From Verrucomicrobiales bacterium (GTDB lineage Bacteria > Verrucomicrobiota > Verrucomicrobiia > Verrucomicrobiales > DEV007), in assembly GCA_028281705.1 (NCBI GenBank), contig JANQJH010000156.1, positions 1 through 61,519 of the forward strand: DNA of 61,519 nt, given 5' to 3'. The position numbers and the translations under genes were made by a program. Below are positions 9,090 through 22,233 of the stretch, piece after piece (position 1 is the stretch's first letter; each line of letters starts with the position of its first letter). The notes beneath the pieces were generated by a model. It did no database searches, had not been told where the DNA came from, and worked only from the letters and a program-made list of their open reading frames with translations.

Positions 9090-9234
9090 CTAGATGCGTT
9101 GGCCGATGGTCGCCCCGCTCGAAGGGCTGGTTGAGTCCGTAGTGTATGCCGGGGAGCTTTTTTGCGTCGACCTTTGATACGGCAATGGTGAGTCGATCGC
9201 CTGATTTGGTGGCCCGGAAAGAAAAGACTTGCCA

Positions 9235-9276
9235 GGACTACGAACGTAGTCCATATATGGATTATATTTGTAGTCC
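9235..9276. promoter_or_regulatory. Two BlaI-type operators in front of the first BlaI-M56 operon
   Basis: Two 18-bp dyads lie at 9235-9252 and 9259-9276, 24 bp apart. The first has perfect 7-bp arms, GGACTAC and GTAGTCC, around GAAC; the second is imperfect, GGATTAT and GTAGTCC. The first fills the gap between a possible -35 (TTGCCA, 9229-9234) and an AT-rich -10 area. The second ends 7 bp before the ATG at 9284. The layout fits autorepression by the encoded BlaI homologue. Confidence 0.7.
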
Positions 9277-9283
9277 AAAGATC

Positions 9284-9691
9284 ATGGCCGAGCCGACACC
9301 GCAACCCGATTCCGACACTCCGCGCATCTCTGATGCGGAGTGGTCCGTGATGCGAAGCCTGTGGCGCCAGGGTGAAACGCGTGCCGGGCGGATCATCGCC
9401 GATCTGACGGAGCGCACCGACTGGAAGCCCAAAACCATCCAAACCCTGATCCGGCGGCTGGTACAGAAGGGATTGATTACTTACGAGCAATCCGGGCGGG
9501 AGCGCCTTTATCGTGCCGCCTTTTCCGAACAGGAGTGTCAGTTGCAAGCGAGCAAGAACTTCCTGGAACGGGTGTTTGGGGGCGAGTTGGCGCCGTTCCT
9601 GGCCAACTTTGCCGGTCGCGGGCGAAGTCTAACCAAGGCCGATATCGCGGAGCTCAAGAAACTGCTGGAGGAATCCGAAGACGATGAGTGA
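9284..9691 (+). CDS. BlaI/MecI/CopY-family transcriptional repressor
   Basis: 135 residues from ATG 9284, chosen because the two dyad operators lie just upstream and the family's winged helix starts soon after the N-terminus. The DNA-binding part (about 14-75) has the family pattern ISDAEWSVMRSLWRQGETRA, then WKPKTIQTLIRRLVQKGLI and YEQSGRERLYRA. The C-terminal half (FLERVFGGELAPFLANF, then ELKKLLEE) is the usual dimerisation and cleavage region. BlaI repressors are cut by a partner M56 membrane peptidase, which is encoded next with an 8-bp overlap. Function as an autoregulated repressor is well supported; the signal is not beta-lactam-specific on present evidence. Confidence 0.92.
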   Translation: MAEPTPQPDSDTPRISDAEWSVMRSLWRQGETRAGRIIADLTERTDWKPKTIQTLIRRLVQKGLITYEQSGRERLYRAAFSEQECQLQASKNFLERVFGGELAPFLANFAGRGRSLTKADIAELKKLLEESEDDE

Positions 9692-11342
9692 GTGGATCGA
9701 ACAAGCCGGCCGCTGGACGTTTCAGAACTCGCTCGAAGGGGGGATTCTCATCCTGCTTCTGGCGGCAGTCGCAATCGGAGGACACCGTTGGCTCTCTCCT
9801 GGTCAACGCAGCTTGATCTGGGGACTAGCGGTGTTGCGGCTCGTCCTCCCCCATGCGCCCCAAAGCGGATTCAGTCTGTTCAATCTCCTCCCGGATCTAG
9901 GGTTTCCCGTGGCGCACGTCGAACGATCAAACGATGCGATTGCCGCGTTGTCTGAAGCTGATTCCCTCATGGAGATCGTGGCGATGCCGCAAGTAGTGAT
10001 GCACCAGTCGCTCGACCTTGCCGCTGTCCTGGGAGGTCTGTGGTTGGGCGGGGTCATGGCTGTCCTGGGGTATGCGCTGGTCCAGCAGTTTCGAGCGCTA
10101 CGCTTCGTTCGTCAGCTGCCGGAGTCCACGGATCCCCGGTTGTGTGAGATTCTGCGAGATTGCATGCGCCGATCGAAAATGGACGAGTCAGACATTCGGC
10201 TCGTGGAGTCGCCACGCCTCGGCGAGATTGGCGTGTTCGGGATTTTGCGTGGTCGTTGTCTCGTGATTCCGAGGAATATGATGGAAGAGTACTCCGAGAC
10301 CGAGATTCGCGGTATCTTTCTCCATGAATTGGCTCACGTGCAGCGCTGGGATCTCTTGCGCAATTGGATGGTGTTCGTCATCGAGGCGGTGCATTGGTTC
10401 AACCCCCTCTCGTGGTGGTTGGGTTCGCGCCTGCGGGGCGAACGCGAGGTCATCTGTGATCAAATGGCGCTTCGAAAGCTATCGGAGCCTGAGCGCCATT
10501 CATATGGGGAGGCGCTGCTCAAGACCCTTGAGTATGGCCTTCGCACGCCAGGAAAAGGCCCGGCTTTTGTTCCCTTGCTTTCCAGTAAATCCGAACTCAA
10601 ACACCGACTAACCATGATCAAGAAACCTCATCTCAAGAACCGCTCGGGCGCCCAGGTAGTCATCCTTGGCGTCGCCGTCGCTGCCTGTGCCGCCACCTTC
10701 ACCTCCGCCCTCGCAAGAGAAGTAGAAGAAGGTGAAGATGCGCGGAAAAGAGATGGTTCACGCCGGGGGCCGGAATCGGTCGAAGGAAAGGCTGTCGACC
10801 GAATTGGGATTCCGCTGGAGATCTACCTCAACAAGCGTGGAACCTACGTCAGGGGCAAGCGGCAACGGCCAGACGATTTGGCTGCCATGGTGCGACGGTT
10901 GGCCGGTGATGGTGTCGTGCTCACGGTGGAGGATGGCGTTTCACATGAAGCGGTCGGCCGCACGGTCGAGAGCATTCGCAGTGCCGGTGCACGGGAGATC
11001 AAACTTGAGAGTCACACGCCCATCGATGGGAAGCTTGCGGCGGTGGAGAAAATTGAATCCCGGTTGGAAGGGACCCAAGGCCCGCTCGGGGTCTATCTGA
11101 GCAATCGGGGCATGTGGATCAAAGGGACGCGGCTTCCGGCCGGCTTTCTTTCGCAGTTCGTTCGCGATTATGGCAGGGAGGGCGTCGTCCTTTCCGCCGA
11201 ACCCGACGTACCGCACTGGAAGGTAGAGGAGTTCATCGAGCAGATGGACGAGAGCGGCATCAAGAATGTGCGAATCACGTCGCCGCCCAAGAAGAAAGAG
11301 AAGAGAAATGCGGCGCGTCTTTCCAATGATTTGAGACGATGA
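9684..11342 (+). CDS. BlaR1-like M56 peptidase fused to two ExbD/TolR-like periplasmic domains
   Basis: 552 residues. The N-terminal half has several membrane segments and the M56 zinc peptidase core: HELAH at about 214-218, then WFNPLSWWLG and the downstream Glu in REVICDQMAL (about 253-256). A further membrane segment (VVILGVAVAACAATFTSALA, about 327-346) leads to the exterior. Where BlaR1 has a penicillin-binding domain, this protein has two tandem units of about 65 residues: one starts with PLEIYLNKRGTYVRGKR and ends with GAREIKLES; the other starts with PLGVYLSNRGMWIKGTR and ends with GIKNVRITS. Both follow the ExbD/TolR periplasmic pattern. The peptidase presumably cleaves the upstream BlaI when the tandem domains sense something outside. 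The sensing role is inferred. The next gene overlaps by 4 bp (ATGA). Confidence 0.85.
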   Translation: MSEWIEQAGRWTFQNSLEGGILILLLAAVAIGGHRWLSPGQRSLIWGLAVLRLVLPHAPQSGFSLFNLLPDLGFPVAHVERSNDAIAALSEADSLMEIVAMPQVVMHQSLDLAAVLGGLWLGGVMAVLGYALVQQFRALRFVRQLPESTDPRLCEILRDCMRRSKMDESDIRLVESPRLGEIGVFGILRGRCLVIPRNMMEEYSETEIRGIFLHELAHVQRWDLLRNWMVFVIEAVHWFNPLSWWLGSRLRGEREVICDQMALRKLSEPERHSYGEALLKTLEYGLRTPGKGPAFVPLLSSKSELKHRLTMIKKPHLKNRSGAQVVILGVAVAACAATFTSALAREVEEGEDARKRDGSRRGPESVEGKAVDRIGIPLEIYLNKRGTYVRGKRQRPDDLAAMVRRLAGDGVVLTVEDGVSHEAVGRTVESIRSAGAREIKLESHTPIDGKLAAVEKIESRLEGTQGPLGVYLSNRGMWIKGTRLPAGFLSQFVRDYGREGVVLSAEPDVPHWKVEEFIEQMDESGIKNVRITSPPKKKEKRNAARLSNDLRR

Positions 11343-12382
11343 ACTCACAAAATTCTAACAAGCGGTCGATTGCGATTGGCCGGCGGAACTTTGTCCAGAG
11401 CGGGATTGGGTTGGTGGGATGTGGCCTCCTCGCGGAAACATTTTTCCCGGACACCACCCTGGCCGAGGAAGAAAAACCGCCGGTGGCCGACATCATCGGC
11501 ACGCAGATGATTCTCAAGGGACTGGATGGCATGAGCCGGTCTACGGCCAAGGGCAAGAATCCCTTTGTCGATGGCCACAACGCGGCCGCCGTAATGGCCT
11601 CAGCCTTTTTTTGCCGGGAACAGCACGTTCCCGACGAGGCGCAACGGGAACTCCTGGCATTCATGGAGAAGGGCCTCTTGCGCAACCGGATCTACGAAGC
11701 ACGACCGAGGGAGGAGCCGGTCGCGGACCTCGAAGGCGGGCTGCTCGAGGATCTCCACGAAGGTATCGGGGACCTCAGGAGGAGTGGTCACAACATCATC
11801 TTCGGAGTGCTCAGCTTGAAGGCGCTCCGCGCCGTGCCCCAGGCCAAGACTCCCGAGCGGATGGCGGGCCTCCGGGAAATGATCCGGAGTTTTCGGACAC
11901 CAGACCGGGGGATCTTTGTGCCGGATGACGAGGAACTCGCGGATCTCGAGGACGAGAAGGCGTTCATTCGCTTCGTTTTCCGGGAGTATCTGAGTGCCCT
12001 CGATCTCTACTTGAACGGAAAGGGGCACCATGGCTTTGCCGGCCACACCTTGACCGTGGGCCACGCCTTGCTGGAGCTCTTTCGCATGGGATACAAGGAG
12101 ACCGCGCGCAAGGGCGTGAAGGCGTTCTGGCAATTTGTGGGACAGGCGCGGAAGGGAGCGAACCGCGGAGGGAAGAAAGTCGCGGACGGGCCGGCGAAAG
12201 CGCCCACGGCGTTGGATGACGACTTCTGGGCGCACTACCGGGAGAGGCGTCCGAAGGAACTCGTCAGCAGCCACCTCATCAAATACCCCTACAGCTATTA
12301 TGCCTTGTTGAGGGAGCTCGATGACCGAGTGTTGAAAGAGCGCCTGGCCGAGAACCTGTTTCACCTCCGGGCTCTTACCTGA
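11339..12382 (+). CDS. Tat-exported protein of unknown function, coupled to the M56 gene
   Basis: 347 residues. The N-terminus has a twin-arginine signal (GRRNFVQSGIGLVGCGLL), so the protein is probably exported folded. The mature part is mostly helical, with repeated hydrophobic helices and clustered His residues (DGHNAAAVMASAFF, then GHHGFAGHTLTVGHALLEL), reminiscent of alpha/alpha-barrel proteins, but I do not recognise the family. It overlaps the peptidase gene by 4 bp (ATGA) and so belongs to the BlaI-M56 operon. It is the best candidate for the regulated output or for the ligand-generating partner of the sensor. Existence of the gene is secure; its function is unknown. Confidence 0.75.
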   Translation: MNSQNSNKRSIAIGRRNFVQSGIGLVGCGLLAETFFPDTTLAEEEKPPVADIIGTQMILKGLDGMSRSTAKGKNPFVDGHNAAAVMASAFFCREQHVPDEAQRELLAFMEKGLLRNRIYEARPREEPVADLEGGLLEDLHEGIGDLRRSGHNIIFGVLSLKALRAVPQAKTPERMAGLREMIRSFRTPDRGIFVPDDEELADLEDEKAFIRFVFREYLSALDLYLNGKGHHGFAGHTLTVGHALLELFRMGYKETARKGVKAFWQFVGQARKGANRGGKKVADGPAKAPTALDDDFWAHYRERRPKELVSSHLIKYPYSYYALLRELDDRVLKERLAENLFHLRALT

Positions 12383-12654
12383 GCGGGGCGGCCAGTCAGT
12401 TAGCCTGGAACGTCCGAAAGGTTTGGCAGCCGGCGCGGTCGCTCTACGCCTCGCCTGCCCCGAGTGCCGTGTAAGGAGCAGGCCGTTTCGGATAGGCTCT
12501 AGCGAAAGTCCGACGGGCGGCTGGGGTGTCTGCAGAAAAAAATGACACACGATGTCCGATCGCAGGAGTGGGCTGACGATTCTCATATGCAGGCCATCAA
12601 GAAGCTTGCCGCCTTTTTTGGACGCCGAATTTAGAACCTTGACTTCATCAAACC

Positions 12655-13008
12655 ATGCAGACCCTTCATCTCCTGAAACTCATCTCTATCCTCTCTTTGC
12701 TTTTTCTCCCCCTGACTACTCGGGCAGATTCTGAAACGCCCTTTGTCGATGCCGAGGAAGGCTCTACGGTCGCCGGGGCCTGCTATCTTCTCGACGGTGG
12801 CGAGGCGGGCAAGTTCATGGCCTTGGTCAGTTCGGACACGGAAGAGCACTTTCTCGTCATGGCGACAGCCAAGAAGGGGATCGTGAAGAACGGCCAATTG
12901 GGCCGCTTGGTGAAAGTGAAGGCGCGCGTGATCCAGTCGGGCAAGCCTCTAACTCGAATCGAGATCCTCAAGGTGACGCGGATGAAACGTGGTGAAGTGG
13001 TCGAGTGA
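12655..13008 (+). CDS. Small secreted protein of unknown function
   Basis: 117 residues with a clear signal peptide (LLKLISILSLLFLPLTTRA). The mature part is a compact, beta-rich domain of about 95 residues (GACYLLDGGEAGKFMALVSS, then LVMATAKKGIVKNGQLGRLVKVKARV) with the feel of an OB-fold. I do not recognise the family. It stands in its own unit, with 272 bp before it and 127 bp after it. Confidence 0.6.
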   Translation: MQTLHLLKLISILSLLFLPLTTRADSETPFVDAEEGSTVAGACYLLDGGEAGKFMALVSSDTEEHFLVMATAKKGIVKNGQLGRLVKVKARVIQSGKPLTRIEILKVTRMKRGEVVE

Positions 13009-13135
13009 GCGCGGAATACACTCACATTAACTAACGCCATATCGAATGCAGGCGGAATGAGGACGTGTAACAAGAGTCAAACTTGGATTGTCCGATGCCG
13101 CCAACGGGGCGACGATATGGAGTCGAGACTTGCTC

Positions 13136-14980
13136 ATGGAGCCGGATGAACATCTTCGAGCCTTTGCTCGGGTGCGTGACAACCAGTCCTTCGAGGCGCT
13201 GGTCGAGCGCTACAGTGGGCTCGTCTACGGCATCGCCTTGCGAAAGTCGGGCGACCCTCAGATGGCCGAGGAGATCACGCAGAATGTCTTTGTCATCGTG
13301 GCCAAGAAAGCCGTTATCCTCGCCAGTCGCCCGGCGTTCGTCGGCTGGCTGCATCGCGCGACCACGTTCGAATGCTCGAATTTTCTGCGGGCCGAATCCC
13401 ACCGCAGACGCACCATGAAATCGTATTCCGATCAACTTGGACGTAGCGGCGGTCGTCGCCATGACGATGAAGATCTTCTGGGCGCCGTAGACGATGCCCT
13501 GGTGGACCTTCCGTCAAGTGACCGCCTCGCCATTCTCTATCGCTTTTTTGAGGGGCGGGATTTCAAGGATATTGGGCGCCTCCTGGGCAAATCGGATGCA
13601 GCCGCGCAGAAACAGACGCGACGCGCCCTGGAGAAACTCGCCGGGATTCTGCGGGAGCGTGGGATCGTGGCACCGGTGGTCACCTTGACCAGCGTCCTCA
13701 CAGCGGAATTCTCCAGAGCGGCGCCCGCTGGAATCAACGCCTCCATTTCCCAACAGGCCGCCACGGCCGCCGCGAATTCTAACTTCAACTTCATCACCTT
13801 CATGGCATCCAACAAAGCGATCATCGCCGCAGGCATTGTGCTCCTGGTCTCTCTCGTTCCGTTGTCGCGGCAGCACGCGGAGATTCGTCAACTCAGGGCT
13901 GAACGAAACGCGCTTTGGTCCAATCACGCTGGAACTTCGCGTTCAGCACTCACACTGCAACGACGAACCGTTCCAGTCTCGTCCTTGGGTAGTGGAGCCC
14001 TTCCGGCCGTGGACTCGTCCATGCTCGTCAAGGCCTTCCTCAGTGACAGCGGCAAGTTCGCCGGCGTGCGTTATAGCACTGGGATGAAGCTCGCCGAGGC
14101 GAGCAAGACCTTAAAGAACCTCAGCGCGGAGGAACTCTGGACAATGTTCGATGAGATCGGTGCCGATCGCGCGGGCGGCGACGTGAAGCAGGGGGTGCGC
14201 GAATGGCTCATCCGCGATCGACTGGCAAAACTCGATCCCTCCGGCTCCCTGGATGCCGCGATTCAGTTTGCCATGCGGGAGGAGATCTTTGTGGAGGTGA
14301 TGCGTGACTGGGCTGCTGCCGATCAGACGGCCGCGCAATCATGGTTGGAGAATCGGAGAGCGGGGAATACGCTGGAAGTGCAACGGCTCGACGGCGATCC
14401 ACCCCTGACGGCCCTGCTCAAGGGCTTCACAGAAGGCATGGCGGAGACCGACTTGGAAGCTGCATTGAGATTCGTCGAGGTGAACTTGGAATCCGAAGAC
14501 GCGAGCGCTTTGGTCTCCGGATTGGGACGGGCTTTGAGACAGCGGGGTGATCACGCCGCCTATCTGCGTCTGGCCTATTCCTTAAAAGACGGGGGCGATC
14601 GCTGGAGGGCTCTGTCAGACTATCATGCGGGGATCCTCATGAAACCGGGACCACCTGAGAGAGCGATCGAGGCCGCGCGGGAATTCCTATTTCATTCGGA
14701 GTTTCTCGACGCCGACCGGGAATCCGTGCTACGCGAGGTGGCCCACCAGATGGCCCTCACATTGGAGCGAGGCGCGGTTGGAGCTGAAAGCATGCTGATG
14801 TGGATGACGGTCCGGACGTCCTCTCCACGCGGCCGTGACGGCTTTGCCTTGAGACACGTCCCCACAGAGGCGAAGCGGGAGGCGCTCACCAATATCCTAT
14901 TGCAATCGTTTGACGAAGAATCCGGCGGACGACTCGACCCCGAGGTGACGCCGGCGAAATCCGGTGACGAACGCTCATGA
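13136..14980 (+). CDS. ECF sigma factor fused through one membrane helix to a helical-repeat domain (copy 1)
   Basis: 614 residues from ATG 13136; a TTG at 13088 would add 16 residues. Sigma region 2 (about 10-85: SFEALVERYSGLVYGIALRK, AEEITQNVFVIVAKKA, GWLHRATTFECSNFLR) and region 4 (about 125-185: LPSSDRLAILYRFFEGRDF, then GRLLGKSDAAAQKQTRRALE) are intact. A Ser/Ala-rich link precedes a single membrane helix (IIAAGIVLLVSLVPL, about 226-245). The last 360 residues form Trp-rich helical repeats (AAIQFAMREEIFVEVMRDWA, AALRFVEVN). The layout suggests a sigma factor held at the membrane with its C-terminal part outside, acting as built-in anti-sigma or sensor. The next gene, a sigma-less relative, overlaps by 4 bp. 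Two more copies lie at 22234 and 36961. Confidence 0.85.
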   Translation: MEPDEHLRAFARVRDNQSFEALVERYSGLVYGIALRKSGDPQMAEEITQNVFVIVAKKAVILASRPAFVGWLHRATTFECSNFLRAESHRRRTMKSYSDQLGRSGGRRHDDEDLLGAVDDALVDLPSSDRLAILYRFFEGRDFKDIGRLLGKSDAAAQKQTRRALEKLAGILRERGIVAPVVTLTSVLTAEFSRAAPAGINASISQQAATAAANSNFNFITFMASNKAIIAAGIVLLVSLVPLSRQHAEIRQLRAERNALWSNHAGTSRSALTLQRRTVPVSSLGSGALPAVDSSMLVKAFLSDSGKFAGVRYSTGMKLAEASKTLKNLSAEELWTMFDEIGADRAGGDVKQGVREWLIRDRLAKLDPSGSLDAAIQFAMREEIFVEVMRDWAAADQTAAQSWLENRRAGNTLEVQRLDGDPPLTALLKGFTEGMAETDLEAALRFVEVNLESEDASALVSGLGRALRQRGDHAAYLRLAYSLKDGGDRWRALSDYHAGILMKPGPPERAIEAAREFLFHSEFLDADRESVLREVAHQMALTLERGAVGAESMLMWMTVRTSSPRGRDGFALRHVPTEAKREALTNILLQSFDEESGGRLDPEVTPAKSGDERS

Positions 14981-16134
14981 AGTTGGCTTCACCATATCTC
15001 GCTCTAGTGATTGCCTTCATCTTGGCTGGGGTCGCTCTCTCTTGGCAGCATCACACCAAGAAGAAACTTCAATCGGAGATCGAACTGCTCACATCAACCA
15101 CTTCGCGCGAATCGCATGTGGGCCCGCTGTCGCCCGGGTCCACTCAATCACCAGCGATCGACGGCAAGCGCATTTTCACTCGGATTGCCAAGCCGATGTT
15201 CGATGCCGCGGAGATCTCCGACAAGGACGGGGCGGCCAAACTGATCCCCCAAATGCAAGAGCAGATTGCCCGCCTTGGGACGCCACAACTGATTGCGCTC
15301 GTGGAGCAGGATCCGGATTTCTCATTCCGCCATCACTACATTATCGGCAGAGATACCAGAGATTGGATCGAAGCGCACATCATCTACCGCGCCCTTGATC
15401 GGCTCTTCAAGCTAGCGCTGCAGGAGGGTCTGCGATTGACCATCGATTCCGGAGCCGGAGGGCCGGCCGACAACAATGTGTGGGTCCACAGATTCGTCTC
15501 AAACGCGCTCTCCCGCTGGGGGAGCCGCGATTTTGAAGCCGCTTGGGCCTGGCTGGAATCCCACGAAGACCGATTGTGGGAACCACAGAACAAACGCTAC
15601 GCGACTCTGAGTGGACTTGTGGAGACCGACATCGTGGCCGCGATGGCCGTGGTGAGGGAGAAAGGCATGTTGAGCGATGAGACTCTGCTGCAACTCAGCG
15701 CTTCTGTGGGTATGGGAGAGGAACGTGCCGCTTTCTTTGATGCCGTCGATGACCTTCCGGACTCTGTCAGGCGAGAGAGCTACTACTGGGCCTACCTCGA
15801 ACGCCTGCACAACGTGGAGGGTTTCACCGCCGCCCGCGAGTTTGTCGAGTACGCGATCGTGAAACTGGGAGACGCCTCGTGGGACAATGAGATGACGATG
15901 CGGGTCGCGATGAACCACGTCATTGATGATCCCGCGGCCAAGGCGGCATGGCTCGCCGAAGTGTCAGCTCCGGAGTTTCAACGGGCGAACCTGGAGGAAT
16001 TCATCGATCGTTGGGTTCGCCGGGATCCACGAAGCGCCGCGCAGACACTGGCCCAAACATCCGGGGACGCATTGCCGGATCCCGTGCGAATCGCACTTTC
16101 GGAGAGGCTGGCACACCAAGTGCGTGATCGATAG
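14977..16134 (+). CDS. Membrane-anchored helical-repeat protein related to the sigma C-terminal domains
   Basis: 385 residues. An N-terminal membrane anchor (YLALVIAFILAGVALSW, about 5-21) and a short coiled stretch lead to a helical solenoid with the Trp-rich motif pattern of the neighbouring sigma proteins (FEAAWAWLESHEDRLW, AAMAVVREKG, WVRRDPRSAAQTLAQ). There is no sigma domain. It overlaps the preceding sigma gene by ATGA, so the two are made together and may pair outside the membrane. The resemblance is visible by eye only. Confidence 0.75.
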   Translation: MKLASPYLALVIAFILAGVALSWQHHTKKKLQSEIELLTSTTSRESHVGPLSPGSTQSPAIDGKRIFTRIAKPMFDAAEISDKDGAAKLIPQMQEQIARLGTPQLIALVEQDPDFSFRHHYIIGRDTRDWIEAHIIYRALDRLFKLALQEGLRLTIDSGAGGPADNNVWVHRFVSNALSRWGSRDFEAAWAWLESHEDRLWEPQNKRYATLSGLVETDIVAAMAVVREKGMLSDETLLQLSASVGMGEERAAFFDAVDDLPDSVRRESYYWAYLERLHNVEGFTAAREFVEYAIVKLGDASWDNEMTMRVAMNHVIDDPAAKAAWLAEVSAPEFQRANLEEFIDRWVRRDPRSAAQTLAQTSGDALPDPVRIALSERLAHQVRDR

Positions 16135-16337
16135 CGTCGCGTAGCGCTGTCGCACTCTTTCCGAATCTCGGTAGGGTTCGATTGGGAACTGGAAGAATGA
16201 ACCGCGCGTGATGCGCAATCTTGAGAATTCTTCAAGAGAGGACGGGATCATCTGACAGGAGCGTGACAATTTAGTCAGAACTTGCGTTCTCCTGAGATTC
16301 TAGGTCGCCGCGGAGGATTTTTTCGCAAAGTTGAGGG

Positions 16338-20276
<3,939 letters not shown>

Positions 20277-20316
20277 AGCATCGATCGGACTCGAACGCGA
20301 CGACCCAGAAAGCAAC

Positions 20317-21681
20317 ATGGAGCCCATGCGTTTCTTTTTCCGGCGGGTCTCCGCCCTGGCCGCACTGCTGCTGCTGCTGCTCGCGCTTTGGCTCGCGCCC
20401 AGAGATGCGAGAAGCGCCACGCCCTGGGGAAGGGATTATTTTCCCAACGTTCCCTTGGTGGATCACGATGGGCGTGAAGTGCGCTTCTTTGATGATCTCA
20501 TCGAAGGCAAGGTCGTGGCAATCAATTTCATTTACACGGGGTGTCCAGACACGTGTCCGTTGGAAACGGCGCAGTTGGTAAGAGTGCAAGAGTTGTTAGG
20601 CGACCGGTTGGGGCAAGACGTGCACTTCTATTCGATCACCCTCGACCCTGATCGTGATACGCCGAAGGTACTCAAGGAGTATCGCGAGAAGTTCGGAGCG
20701 CGTTGGACATTTCTCACCGGAGACCTGGAAGACATCTGGTTGTTGCAGAAGAAGCTCGGTCTGTTCCTTGAAGAGATCCGGGATGGTCTCAACAACCACA
20801 ATGTCAATATGATCATTGGAAACCAGAAGACAGGGCGCTGGATGAAGCGTTCGCCGCACGAGAATCCCTATGTCCTGGCGGACCAGATCGGTACTTGGCT
20901 CGACGGGTGGAAGCGCCCCTCGGAACTGAATACCTATGGTGAGGCTCCCGAACTTCGTGATGTTTCGCGTGGCGAACAACTCTTCCGCACGCGTTGTGCA
21001 GTCTGTCACACCATGCAGGGCCGGGATCCGGAAAGGGCACTGGGGCCCGATTTGTTAGGGGTGACCCTGCGCCGCGAGCGGCAATGGTTGCTCGAATGGC
21101 TGCGTGCGCCGGATGAGATGCTTGCCCGGAAGGACCCCATCGCGATGGCCCTCTTTGAACAGTACAACCGGCTGCCCATGCCCAATTTGAGATTGAACCG
21201 CCAGGAGGCATTGGACGTGCTCCAGCACATCGCCGAGGAGACGGACCGGTTGGCCCCCGTCGCCTTCAAGAACACGGACGCAGATGAGGCGGGTAACCGT
21301 CAACCCTTGCCCGAGGAGGAGCTGTTGGTGGTCGATCGTGCGGAGATCCAAGCCGCTCATACCGCCGCCAAGGCGCAGACGGGTTATCTCACCTTGCGCA
21401 ACCCTGGCGATCGGCCGGTGGTCCTGGCGGGAGTCATCAGCGAAGCCTTCGGGGAGATTCAGATCCACGAACTCCGTCGACTCGAGGGCCGGATGAGGCG
21501 TCACGAAGTGGAGACACTGGTCATCGCGCCAGGCCGCCGGATCGAGATGCGCCCCGGGAGCATGCAGTTGATCTGCCGGGAGCGGCGCGAGGCGATTCCG
21601 GCGGGGCAGAAGATTCCGCTCACCTTGCAGTTTGAACGCGGTCTCCAACAGACGACTGTGGCCGAAGTGGTGCGGCGTTAG
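20317..21681 (+). CDS. Sco1 / cytochrome c / PCuAC-like triple fusion
   Basis: 454 residues. A signal or membrane anchor (about 12-27) leads into a Sco1/SenC thioredoxin-like domain (about 38-200) with all three copper ligands: TGCPDTC (C76, C80) and H161 in LNNHNVN. Next is a class I cytochrome c (about 215-308) with CAVCH (C227, C230, H231) and a likely axial Met in RLPMPNL (M288). The last part (about 335-454) is PCuAC-like: IHELRRLEGRM keeps the first His and Met of the copper site, but the distal HxM reads QLI, so the copper site may be weakened. Sco and PCuAC normally cooperate in loading copper into oxidases. Here they are in one chain next to a multicopper oxidase, which suggests dedicated copper loading or electron transfer for that enzyme. 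Confidence 0.87.
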   Translation: MEPMRFFFRRVSALAALLLLLLALWLAPRDARSATPWGRDYFPNVPLVDHDGREVRFFDDLIEGKVVAINFIYTGCPDTCPLETAQLVRVQELLGDRLGQDVHFYSITLDPDRDTPKVLKEYREKFGARWTFLTGDLEDIWLLQKKLGLFLEEIRDGLNNHNVNMIIGNQKTGRWMKRSPHENPYVLADQIGTWLDGWKRPSELNTYGEAPELRDVSRGEQLFRTRCAVCHTMQGRDPERALGPDLLGVTLRRERQWLLEWLRAPDEMLARKDPIAMALFEQYNRLPMPNLRLNRQEALDVLQHIAEETDRLAPVAFKNTDADEAGNRQPLPEEELLVVDRAEIQAAHTAAKAQTGYLTLRNPGDRPVVLAGVISEAFGEIQIHELRRLEGRMRRHEVETLVIAPGRRIEMRPGSMQLICRERREAIPAGQKIPLTLQFERGLQQTTVAEVVRR

Positions 21682-22110
21682 GAAAAACGTATCAGAACTT
21701 AGAAGACGTTTCGCAACTTACGTACTTGGATTTAGATCTCTTCCGCTTTCCCGCAGTTGTTGATCAATCTGCGGGCATTGAGGTTGCTGACTGCAATTGC
21801 AACAGAATCGCCAAACTCCTGACGATCCAAATCACAAAGGATGTATCCTGACGTACATAATTAATCGTCTAGCTTTCAGGAAATCTACGCGGCGGTCAAG
21901 CTTGCCGAGCCTTCAACGCCATGGCCGATCGGACCGGGACTATCAAGGGTCAGGTCACTGCATTCGGCATCACGATATCGGCAAGATTGATGTGCTAACG
22001 ATGGTCTAAGAAAATCTGATCCAGTTTTTCCGTGGCGTCTTCGGTGAGCGTGCTCAGGATCGCGAAGCGATTGGCTCTTTTTATCTCGGCATTGCCGCAT
22101 CGCTCTTGGT

Positions 22111-22127
22111 GTCGTCCCGAAGGGACG
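22111..22127. repeat. Short hairpin, REP-like
   Basis: TCGTCCC-GAA-GGGACGA, a perfect 7-bp stem with a 3-nt loop, 10 bp before a second hairpin. The pair looks like a REP-type element, but only one copy was seen in this window. Confidence 0.5.
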
Positions 22128-22137
22128 AGAGATGGTA

Positions 22138-22175
22138 GCCGGCAGTGAAGCGAAGCGGAACTGCCGGAGATTTTT
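22138..22175 (+). terminator. Rho-independent terminator-like hairpin
   Basis: CCGGCAGT and ACTGCCGG pair over 8 bp around a 13-nt loop, followed after AGA by six T residues. It lies 457 bp behind the Sco fusion gene and 59 bp before the next sigma gene, so it could end the oxidase operon transcript or an unannotated RNA. Confidence 0.6.
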
Positions 22176-22233
22176 TCCTGTCACGTTTTTCTCCTGGCGC
22201 GAAGTAGTGGTATGATGCCGGTGCCGTTTTGCC

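Larger units (their letters stand above)
21682..22233. other. Intergenic region, 552 bp, with tandem hairpins near its right end
   Basis: No credible protein gene in either direction. The last 130 bp contain two adjacent hairpins, the second followed by a T-run (listed separately). The stretch could hold a small RNA ending at that site, or simply a long 3' untranslated region plus the promoter of the following sigma gene. Confidence 0.4.

Noticed and set aside
9684..11342. Calling the first BlaI-M56 pair a beta-lactam resistance operon
   Set aside because: There is no penicillin-binding sensor domain in the peptidase and no beta-lactamase nearby.
12383..12654. A GC-rich intergenic stretch with several short dyads that might be an RNA gene
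   Set aside because: No tRNA-like fold, no terminator with T-run and no recognisable RNA family could be made out.
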